A DNA stretch of 5,094 bases from JBKJML01 sp046596415 (lineage in GTDB: Bacteria; Actinomycetota; Thermoleophilia; Gaiellales; Gaiellaceae): positions 1-5,094 of the forward strand of contig JBKJML010000140.1 of assembly GCA_046596415.1 (NCBI GenBank), read 5' to 3'. The notes beneath the pieces were generated by a model. The model saw only the letters and a list, made by a program, of their open reading frames with translations. It ran no database searches and was not told where the DNA came from. Numbering within the stretch: the first letter of the stretch is position 1; every line of letters begins with the position of its first letter. Position numbers and translations under genes: made by a program. Below, piece by piece: positions 1-4,630 of the stretch.

Positions 1-399
1 GATCACCCATTTCGGCTCGAGCATCTGGTCGTACACCTGGCGCAGTGGGGCTGCCATCTTGTGGACGACGCGGCCGGAGACGATCAGCAGGTCGGCCTGG
101 CGGGGTGAGGAGCGGAAAGCCTCCATGCCGAAGCGTGCGATGTCGTAGCGCGCGGAGACGATCGACATCATCTCGATCGCGCAGCAGGCGAGCCCGAAGG
201 TGTCGGGCCACATCGACTTCGTCTGCGCCCAGGCAACAGCCTTCTCGAGCGTGGTCAGCCCCAGCGCGTCCTCGAGCCCGTCGATCTCCTGCTCGAACTT
301 GCCGGGGCCCTTCGTCGGCCAGAGCAGCCGCTCTGACTGGAGCCCGGCCTTCGCGAGCGCCCGGTCGCCGCGCGGGGTGGGCTTCGGTTCTACCGCCAT
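1..399 (-). CDS. nuoB: NADH-quinone oxidoreductase subunit B, partial (C-terminal part outside window)
   Basis: NuoB is the peripheral-arm subunit of respiratory complex I that carries the terminal 4Fe-4S cluster N2, next to the quinone site on the cytoplasmic face. I translated the minus strand from ATG 399 and obtained 133 open codons to the window edge. Diagnostic segments are GLACCAIEMM (residues 69-78, with the paired cluster ligands C72 and C73), ARYDIARFGMEAFRSSPRQADLLIVSG (residues 83-109; the blocks ARYD and SPRQADL are family hallmarks) and EPKWVI at the cut end. The remaining two cluster cysteines lie beyond the window; the family is usually 160-220 residues. The start is supported by AAGGGG seven bases upstream and by a 10-bp overlap with the end of nuoA, typical of coupled nuo genes. 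The next in-frame ATG, codon 63, would remove conserved sequence. Identification is essentially certain; only the rest of the gene is unseen. Confidence 0.96.
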   Translation of the reverse strand, partial: MAVEPKPTPRGDRALAKAGLQSERLLWPTKGPGKFEQEIDGLEDALGLTTLEKAVAWAQTKSMWPDTFGLACCAIEMMSIVSARYDIARFGMEAFRSSPRQADLLIVSGRVVHKMAAPLRQVYDQMLEPKWVI

Positions 400-752
400 T
401 CGAGCGCCCCTTTCCGCCAGATGTAGACGTAGGCGACGAGCAGCACGACGACGAAGCTCAGGAACTCGACGAGGCCGAACCAGTGCAGCTTGTCGAGCAC
501 GATCGCGAGCGGATAGAGAAAGACGATCTCGATGTCGAAGACGATGAAGAGCATCGCCGTCAGGTAGAAGCCGACCGTGTAGCGCTGCGCAACGGGAGGG
601 CCTTCGGAGACGCCGGACTCGAAGGGGATCATGCGCGCTCGCACGCGACGTTGCGGCGGCTGCGCGAAGACGAACGACATCACAATCATCGTCGCAGGGA
701 TGGCTGCGGCGAGGACGGCGTAGATCAGGAATGGGAGCCAGCTTCCGAGCAT
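390..752 (-). CDS. nuoA: NADH-quinone oxidoreductase subunit A
   Basis: NuoA (ND3 homologue) is a small membrane subunit of complex I at the junction of the membrane and peripheral arms. The 120-residue product has the normal family length and three predicted membrane helices (about residues 6-29, 58-84 and 92-112). The loop after helix 1 carries PFESGV (43-48), the counterpart of the mitochondrial ND3 loop; it has Ser where ND3 has Cys, as in E. coli NuoA. Helix 2 contains RYTVGFYLTAMLFIVFDIE (57-75), including the conserved acidic pair D73 and E75. The protein ends with the usual YIWRKGALEW-type tail. It is the first gene of the visible nuo block, and its last bases overlap the nuoB start. 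No strong Shine-Dalgarno precedes ATG 752; a weak -10-like TACGTT lies 11 bases upstream. Identification is very secure. Confidence 0.96.
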   Translation of the reverse strand: MLGSWLPFLIYAVLAAAIPATMIVMSFVFAQPPQRRVRARMIPFESGVSEGPPVAQRYTVGFYLTAMLFIVFDIEIVFLYPLAIVLDKLHWFGLVEFLSFVVVLLVAYVYIWRKGALEWR

Positions 753-763
753 CCGTCGGCCGA

Positions 764-769
764 AACGTA
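764..769 (-). promoter_or_regulatory. Possible -10 box of the nuo operon
   Basis: On the minus strand TACGTT (TAnnnT) lies 11 bases before the nuoA ATG. A transcript from it would have only about a 4-5 base leader, consistent with the absence of a ribosome binding site. The -35 region at the right distance (TTCGTG or TCGTGC) is a poor match, so this is tentative. The gap to the divergent Fe-S carrier gene would then hold back-to-back promoters. Confidence 0.25.
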
Positions 770-857
770 GCAGGGTTGCCTCGGACGCACGAAGGGATGT
801 TGGAACCCCGATGAGAGCGGGGGCGAGCGTGTCACAAACTCTCCCGCCAGCGGCCGC

Positions 858-886
858 TTCGCAACAACTTCCCCCGTTGCTACCAT
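858..886 (+). promoter_or_regulatory. Promoter of the Fe-S carrier gene, leaderless geometry
   Basis: TTCGCA (858-863, 4 of 6 to the -35 consensus) is followed after exactly 17 bases by TACCAT (881-886, TAnnnT). Seven bases later comes ATG 894, so transcription would be expected to start at or next to that codon. There is no Shine-Dalgarno before either candidate start, which fits a leaderless mRNA, a common arrangement in actinobacteria. An inverted repeat GCAAC (861-865) / GTTGC (876-880) lies almost wholly in the spacer and could bind a regulator, but its arms are short. The promoter call is inference from hexamer match and spacing. Confidence 0.45.
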
Positions 887-893
887 GGGTGTC

Positions 894-1313
894 ATGGAGA
901 TCGCAGAGCGCACCGATACCACCGACGTTTCACTGACGCCCACGGCGGCGGCGAAGATCAAGGAGCTGCTCGCCGAGGAGCCGGGCGGCGAGTCGATGGT
1001 GCTCCGCGTCGCGATCCAGGGCGGCGGTTGCTCCGGTTTCCAGTACGGCCTCGGCTTCGACACCGAGCCGGCGGAGGGTGACGAGGTGACCGAGCACTAC
1101 GGCGTGCGCGTCGCGATCGACCCTCACAGCGCCCCGTACCTCAAGGGCGCGACCGTCGACTTCCTGAACGGGCTCGAGGAGTCCGGCTTCAAGATCGACA
1201 ACCCGAACGCCTCCTCCTCCTGCGGCTGCGGCCACTCGTTCCAGGTGGAAGAGGGCGCCGAAGCGCCGGCGGAATCGTCGGCCGGCGGCTGCGGCTCCGG
1301 CTGCTCGCACTAG
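894..1313 (+). CDS. erpA: A-type iron-sulfur cluster carrier/insertion protein (ErpA/IscA/HesB family)
   Basis: Members of this family accept Fe-S clusters from the assembly scaffold and pass them to apo-proteins in the cytoplasm. Numbering from ATG 894 (139 aa), the protein reads VSLTPTAAAKIKELL near the N-terminus, then GGGCSGFQYGLGF and, near the end of the core, SSSCGCGHSF. Together these supply the three conserved cluster cysteines C46, C110 and C112. The segment between contains the expected DPHSAPYLKGATVDF and FKIDNPNA blocks. Past the usual family end (about 105-120 residues) there is an extra Glu/Ala-rich tail ending GGCGSGCSH, with two more cysteines (C133, C137). An ATG at 885 is also in frame (142 aa), but it sits inside the likely -10 box, so 894 is preferred. 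The nearby complex I and ferredoxin reductase genes make Fe-S client proteins plausible, though the exact clients cannot be read here. Family is certain; erpA versus iscA naming is less so. Confidence 0.9.
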   Translation: MEIAERTDTTDVSLTPTAAAKIKELLAEEPGGESMVLRVAIQGGGCSGFQYGLGFDTEPAEGDEVTEHYGVRVAIDPHSAPYLKGATVDFLNGLEESGFKIDNPNASSSCGCGHSFQVEEGAEAPAESSAGGCGSGCSH

Positions 1314-1346
1314 CTGCGGCCCCGCGCTAGCAGGTCTCTCTAGACC
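1310..1346. terminator. Two small hairpins in the convergent gap, possible bidirectional terminator
   Basis: Between the converging Fe-S carrier gene and the last permease gene are two adjacent hairpins. The first is CTAGC-t-GCG (1310-1318) pairing with CGCGCTAG (1323-1330): eight base pairs with one bulged T and a 4-base loop. The second is GGTCT (1333-1337) pairing with AGACC (1342-1346) around a CTCT loop. Neither is followed by a clear T-run on either strand, so a classical intrinsic terminator is not shown. The elements overlap both stop codons. Location is the main argument. Confidence 0.35.
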
Positions 1347-2023
1347 AGGCGCTTCTCCAGATACGCGGCGAGCCGCGTGAGCGGGAACGAGATCAGGAAG
1401 AAGACGGCCATCACCGCGGCGTAGATCTCGAACGCGTGGATCTCGCCCGGGCCGATCGGTGGCGGCGCGGTCAGTCGCTCGACCGACCGCTCACCCGTCT
1501 CCAGCAGCTCGGCCGCGCCGATCACCTGCGCGATCGTCGTGTTCTGGATGATGTTCACGAGCAGTGAGACGACTGGCGGCAGCAGCCGGCGCAGCGCCTG
1601 CGGCAGGATCACGAAGACGTGCCGGCCGACCCAGCCGAAGCCGAGCGCGCTGGCCGCCTCGTGCTGCTCGCGCGGCATCGACTCGACCGCGCCACGCGTC
1701 GCCTCCGCGATCTGCGCGCTCCCCCAGAGCGTCAGCCCGATCGAGGCGGCGGTGAACGGGTCGAATCGGAGGTGGTCGCTCACCGACGGGAGCGCGTAGT
1801 AGATGATGAGGATCGTCACGAGGATCGGCAGGCCGCGCCAGACCTCGATGTAGAGCCGGATGATCGCGCGTGTCGGCCGGAAGCGGATCGTCAGGAGCGT
1901 CCCGAGCACGATCCCGATCACTGTGCTGCCGACGAGCGAGAGCGCTGCGATCCGGAGCGTGCCCTTCAGCCCTTCCTCCAGCATGTAGCGGGCGACTGGC
2001 TCGACCCAGTCGGGAAGTGTCAT
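1340..2023 (-). CDS. Polar amino acid ABC transporter permease (HisMQ/GluD-like), second permease
   Basis: This is an inner-membrane channel subunit of an amino acid importer, expected to pair with the permease encoded just upstream. From ATG 2023 it has 227 residues, normal for the family. Visible features are hydrophobic helices starting near residue 20, the conserved segment YIEVWRGLPILV (58-69), the ATPase-contacting EAA loop starting EAASALGFG (122-130) and continuing to LPQALRRLLPP (140-150), IQNTTIAQVIG (159-169), and the closing EIYAAVMAVFFLISFPLTRLAAYLEKRL. The extracellular loop at about 174-196 is longer and proline-rich (TAPPPIGPGE). An upstream in-frame ATG at 2086 exists but would extend 21 residues into the preceding gene. 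ATG 2023 forms an ATGA overlap with that gene's stop and has AGGAGG four bases before it, so it is the clear choice and implies translational coupling. The substrate is not readable from the permease. Confidence 0.93.
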   Translation of the reverse strand: MTLPDWVEPVARYMLEEGLKGTLRIAALSLVGSTVIGIVLGTLLTIRFRPTRAIIRLYIEVWRGLPILVTILIIYYALPSVSDHLRFDPFTAASIGLTLWGSAQIAEATRGAVESMPREQHEAASALGFGWVGRHVFVILPQALRRLLPPVVSLLVNIIQNTTIAQVIGAAELLETGERSVERLTAPPPIGPGEIHAFEIYAAVMAVFFLISFPLTRLAAYLEKRLV

Positions 2024-2694
2024 CGGCCCTCCTTCGGCAGCGCGAGGTGGCCCTCGAGCAGCCGGATCAGCGCCGACAGCGTCCACACGATTACGAGGTA
2101 GGCGACGGCGAGGAGCGTGAACGTCTCGACCGTCTGCAGGGTCAGCGCGTTGATGTTCAGCGCGGTCGTCGTCAGCTCCTCATAGCCGATGACGTACACC
2201 AGCGAGGTGTTCTTGACGACGCTGATGTAGGTGTTGATCGAGGGCGGCAGCGCGATGCGCCCGCCGATCGGCAGCGTCACGTTCAGGAAGATGGCGAGGC
2301 GGCCGAAGCCGAGTGCCGCGCCGGCCTCGCGGTAGCGGAACGGCACCGCCTCGAAGCCCGCCCGGAAGTTCTCGGTGTTGAAGGCGCCGCCCCACACCAT
2401 GATCGCGAGCCACGCGACGGTGAACGCGTCGAGCCGGATTCCGAACTGGGGCAGGCCGAAGAAGATGAAGAAGATCTGGACGAGGATCGGGGTGTTGCGG
2501 ATGATCTCGACGTAGATCGCGGCCAGCTGGTTGACGACCGGGATCCGGTGGGCGCGCGCCGCGCCGAGCACGAGCCCGATCACGAACGCGCCGGCGATCG
2601 CGATCGCCGACACCTCGAGGGTGCGCAGGAGCCCTGCGAGCAACTCGTCCCCGTTCTCGGAGACGAACGACCAGTCGAAGGCTATGGCGAGCAT
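2020..2694 (-). CDS. Polar amino acid ABC transporter permease (HisMQ/GluC-like), first permease
   Basis: This is the other membrane channel subunit of the importer. The 224-residue product has a hydrophobic N-terminal half and the family segment YVEIIRNTPILVQIFFIFFG (61-80), followed by a helix through WLAIMVWGGAFNTENFRAGFEAVP. The EAA loop starts EAGAALGFG (123-131) and ends LPIGGRIALPP (141-151); VVKNTSLVYVIGYEEL (159-174) follows. Residues just before the EAA loop read FRYREA rather than the more usual xGQxEA, a minor variation. The gene lies 70 bp after the binding-protein gene and overlaps the next permease by an ATGA junction. No ribosome binding site lies within 14 bases of ATG 2694, where a stable hairpin ends; the only GGAGG is in that hairpin's loop. 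No earlier in-frame start codon is visible nearby. Family assignment is secure, substrate unknown beyond polar amino acids. Confidence 0.93.
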   Translation of the reverse strand: MLAIAFDWSFVSENGDELLAGLLRTLEVSAIAIAGAFVIGLVLGAARAHRIPVVNQLAAIYVEIIRNTPILVQIFFIFFGLPQFGIRLDAFTVAWLAIMVWGGAFNTENFRAGFEAVPFRYREAGAALGFGRLAIFLNVTLPIGGRIALPPSINTYISVVKNTSLVYVIGYEELTTTALNINALTLQTVETFTLLAVAYLVIVWTLSALIRLLEGHLALPKEGR

Positions 2695-2708
2695 CGGGGT
2701 GATGGTGC

Positions 2709-2738
2709 GGGAGCGGCCGCCTCCCGGCGGCCGCTCCC
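2709..2738 (-). repeat. Perfect 13-bp-stem hairpin between binding protein and first permease
   Basis: GGGAGCGGCCGCC (2709-2721) and its exact reverse complement (2726-2738) enclose a 4-base loop. It lies inside the importer operon, 27 bases past the binding-protein stop and 14 bases before the permease start. On the transcribed (minus) strand the loop and adjoining stem read GGGAGG, Shine-Dalgarno-like, and no T-run follows. By analogy with intercistronic hairpins after binding-protein genes in other ABC operons (for example malE-malF), it may stabilise the upstream message or cause partial termination, giving more binding protein than permease. The structure is directly visible; the role is inferred. 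Confidence 0.75.
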
Positions 2739-2764
2739 TGTCGACTCGATCGAGATCGAGCCCG

Positions 2765-3691
2765 CTAGTTGCACTTGGTCGTCAGGTCGCCCTTGGTGTA
2801 GTAGAAGACCTGCTTCGGGCGGAGGATGTTCTTCGCGAACGCGCCGAGGTTCCGTGCCGGCACGTTCGCCTTGAGAATCGGATAGAACGCGTCCTTCTTG
2901 GTCATCAGGTTGAGCCGCGAGTCGACCCAGCGCTTCATCGCGTCGTTGCCCTGCTTGATCCCGATGCCGTAGGGCAGCGGCAGGAACAGGTCGTCGGTCA
3001 GCTTCAGGTTCGGGTCCGAAACCGCCAGGCCGAGTAGGACGGTGTCGTCCCACATCAGCGTGTCGGCACGACCGTCCTTGAAGGCGATCAGCGCGTTCGT
3101 GAAGCTGTCGGTGACGAGCAGCTTCGTCGAGCTGAAGCAGTTCTTCACCCAGCGGTCGTAGATCGATCCGCTCGTCGTCGCAACGGTCTTGCTGCCCAGG
3201 TCTGCGGTCGACTTGATGGGCGAGTCGTTGCGGACGAGCAGCCGGCCCGTCGCCTTGTAGTACGCCCGCGAGAAGTCGATGCGGGCGTCGCGGTCGGCGG
3301 TATAGGTGAAGGTGGCGATCACGAGGTCGACGCGGCCTGTCGTGAGCGCCGGCTCACGGCCTGGCGTCGTGATGCAGGTGAAGGTGACCCGGTTGTCCTT
3401 GCCGAACGCGAAGCGGGAGAACCACTTTGCGATCTCGACGTCGACGCCGGCGTTCTTGCCCTGCACGTTGATGTAGCCGAACGGCGGCGAGTCGCACTTC
3501 ACCGCGATGTTCCAGCGCTTCCGCTCCTTGATCTCGGCCGGGAGCGGCGGCAGCGGCCGCGTCGCACTGGTCTTTGCCGCCTGTGCCGGCCGGGCTGTCG
3601 TGGTGTTGGCGGCCGGCTGGGCGAGCCCGATCGCGGTGGCGAACACCGCAACGAGCGTGACCCCGACCAGGGCCAGGAGGATCTTCTTCAT
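2765..3691 (-). CDS. Amino acid ABC transporter substrate-binding protein (SBP_bac_3 family)
   Basis: This is the exported receptor of the importer, which captures the amino acid outside the membrane and delivers it to the permeases. The 308-residue product starts with a Sec signal peptide (KK, then hydrophobic residues about 4-23) with likely cleavage near GLA/Q (24/25). No lipobox cysteine is present. An Ala/Pro/Thr-rich linker (25-55) precedes the two-lobed family 3 domain. That domain opens KRWNIAVKCDSPPFGYINVQG (58-78) and contains GVDVEIAKWFSR, VDLVIATFTYTADRDARIDFSRAYY (121-145) and DLGSKTVATTSGS (164-176). R134 is the likely alpha-carboxylate ligand, by position with HisJ-type proteins. 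WDD (214-216) probably supplies the amino-group-binding Asp. Four cysteines (66, 106, 185, 307) remain in the mature form, an even number that allows two disulfides. ATG 3691 overlaps the ATPase stop as ATGA, with GAAGGAG seven bases upstream. Gene order suggests a glutamate-like ligand, unproven. Confidence 0.93.
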   Translation of the reverse strand: MKKILLALVGVTLVAVFATAIGLAQPAANTTTARPAQAAKTSATRPLPPLPAEIKERKRWNIAVKCDSPPFGYINVQGKNAGVDVEIAKWFSRFAFGKDNRVTFTCITTPGREPALTTGRVDLVIATFTYTADRDARIDFSRAYYKATGRLLVRNDSPIKSTADLGSKTVATTSGSIYDRWVKNCFSSTKLLVTDSFTNALIAFKDGRADTLMWDDTVLLGLAVSDPNLKLTDDLFLPLPYGIGIKQGNDAMKRWVDSRLNLMTKKDAFYPILKANVPARNLGAFAKNILRPKQVFYYTKGDLTTKCN

Positions 3692-4524
3692 TCGACTACT
3701 CCTTCGTCGGTGATTGTCAGCTCTTCGAGTGAGTCTGCGAGTTGGAGCGTGCGGCGCAGGAAGCGGCGCGTCCGCTCCTCGCGCGGGCGGTCCAGCAAGT
3801 CGGATGGCGCACCCTGTTCGACGATCCGGCCCTCGTCCATGAACACGACGCGGTCGCCCACCTCACGGGCGAACTGCATCTCGTGCGTGACCACGACCAT
3901 CGTCATCCCTGAGCGGGCGAGATCGCGCATCACGATGAGCACCTCGCCGACGAGCTCCGGGTCGAGCGCCGAGGTGACCTCGTCGAACAGCATCACGTGC
4001 GGTTCCATCATCAACGCTCGCGCGATCGCGACCCGCTGTTGCTGTCCGCCCGAGAGCTGGTGCGGGTGCTGACGCGCCTTCTCCTCCAGCCCCACGCGCG
4101 CGAGCAACTTCAGCGCGCGCTCCTCGGCCTGCGCCCGGGGCTGTTTGCGGATCCGCCGCGTCGCTAGCGTCAGGTTGTCGATCACGCGCAGGTGCGGGAA
4201 GAGGTTGAACTGCTGGAAGACCATTCCGATCCGCTGGCGGACGGCCGACACGTTGGTGCCGCCCGCGGTGATCTCGTCGCCCTCGAAGAAGATCCGGCCA
4301 CTCTGGAGCGGCTCCAGCAGGTTGATACAGCGCAGCAGGGTGCTCTTGCCGCTCCCGCTCGGCCCGATCACGACGAGTACTTCGCCGGGGGCCACCTCGA
4401 GATCGATCCCGTCGAGGACGAGGTTGTCGCCGAAGCTCTTGCTGACGGCCTCGAGGCGAATCAGCGGCGCTCCCCCGAGTGTGGGTGCCGCGATTCCCTC
4501 GCTCTCGCTCGTCTCGACGCTCAC
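3688..4524 (-). CDS. Polar amino acid ABC transporter ATP-binding protein (GlnQ/GluA-like)
   Basis: This cytoplasmic ATPase drives the importer. Numbering from GTG 4524 (278 aa), all nucleotide-binding motifs are intact: Walker A GPSGSGKS (54-61), Q-loop in VFQQFNLFPH (102-111), signature LSGGQQQR (157-164), Walker B VMLFDEVTSALDP (177-189) with catalytic E182, and H-loop H214 in VVTHEM. The sequence matches the polar amino acid (GlnQ/HisP/GluA) subfamily, which is usually about 240-260 residues. Both ends are slightly extended: about 20 residues before the first conserved strand and an acidic C-terminal tail. The start is a choice. TTG 4596 and ATG 4569 are also in frame but overlap the promoter and lack ribosome binding sites. 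GTG 4524 has GGGGGG seven bases upstream. A CTG at codon 21 preceded by GGGGGAG would give a conventional N-terminus and remains possible. It is the first gene of the importer operon, ahead of the binding protein. Confidence 0.92.
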   Translation of the reverse strand: MSVETSESEGIAAPTLGGAPLIRLEAVSKSFGDNLVLDGIDLEVAPGEVLVVIGPSGSGKSTLLRCINLLEPLQSGRIFFEGDEITAGGTNVSAVRQRIGMVFQQFNLFPHLRVIDNLTLATRRIRKQPRAQAEERALKLLARVGLEEKARQHPHQLSGGQQQRVAIARALMMEPHVMLFDEVTSALDPELVGEVLIVMRDLARSGMTMVVVTHEMQFAREVGDRVVFMDEGRIVEQGAPSDLLDRPREERTRRFLRRTLQLADSLEELTITDEGVVE

Positions 4525-4567
4525 GACGTAACCCCCCGGAATGTGCCGTACGTGCGCTGAGCCATGC

Positions 4568-4596
4568 ATACAACGGAAGTGCGCTTCCGAAGTCAA
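4568..4596 (-). promoter_or_regulatory. Promoter of the amino acid importer operon with operator-like palindrome
   Basis: On the minus strand TTGACT (4596-4591, 5 of 6 to the -35 consensus) is followed after 17 bases by TTGTAT (4573-4568), a poor -10 box; TATGCA three bases further along is the alternative. The spacer holds a perfect inverted repeat, CGGAAG (4574-4579) and CTTCCG (4584-4589), separated by four bases. A dimeric regulator bound there would cover the promoter spacer, so repression is the natural guess. Transcription from here leaves a leader of roughly 35-40 bases before GTG 4524. The -35 and palindrome are clear; the regulator is unknown. Confidence 0.5.
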
Positions 4597-4618
4597 GGTT
4601 GCGAGGCTTCTGCTCGGC

Positions 4619-4624
4619 TAGGGT
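4619..4624 (+). promoter_or_regulatory. Probable -10 box of the ferredoxin reductase gene, leaderless geometry
   Basis: TAGGGT (TAnnnT) ends six bases before GTG 4631, so a transcript would begin at or very near the start codon. No convincing -35 lies 17-18 bases upstream (AGGTTG or AAGGTT), and that region overlaps the -35 of the divergent importer promoter. The geometry resembles that of the Fe-S carrier gene in this window, which raises confidence slightly. Confidence 0.35.
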
Positions 4625-4630
4625 CGGAGC

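Noticed and set aside
45..770. Plus-strand open frame (241 codons) opposite nuoB and nuoA
   Set aside because: The first part is Arg/Ser-rich and the second Asp/Glu-rich with no family features; the opposite strand encodes unmistakable complex I subunits.
806..822. Short stem CCCCG/CGGGG with a 7-base loop between nuoA and the Fe-S carrier
   Set aside because: A five-pair GC stem is expected by chance at this base composition and has no fixed relation to either promoter.
725..1063. Minus-strand open frame (112 codons) across the nuoA-Fe-S carrier gap
   Set aside because: It overlaps the nuoA start out of frame and runs antisense into the Fe-S carrier. The peptide has no recognisable features, and the interval looks like divergent promoters.
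2745..2754. Ten-base palindrome CTCGATCGAG just after the binding-protein stop
   Set aside because: GATCGAG-type strings are common in this GC-rich sequence, and the palindrome has no loop or promoter context. It may slightly extend local structure but does not support a separate site.
1870..2874. Long plus-strand open frame (334 codons) opposite both permease genes
   Set aside because: The translation is dominated by Arg, Glu, Asp and Ala with no domain or hydrophobic pattern, and it lies opposite two secure permease genes. It is a by-product of GC-rich codon use.
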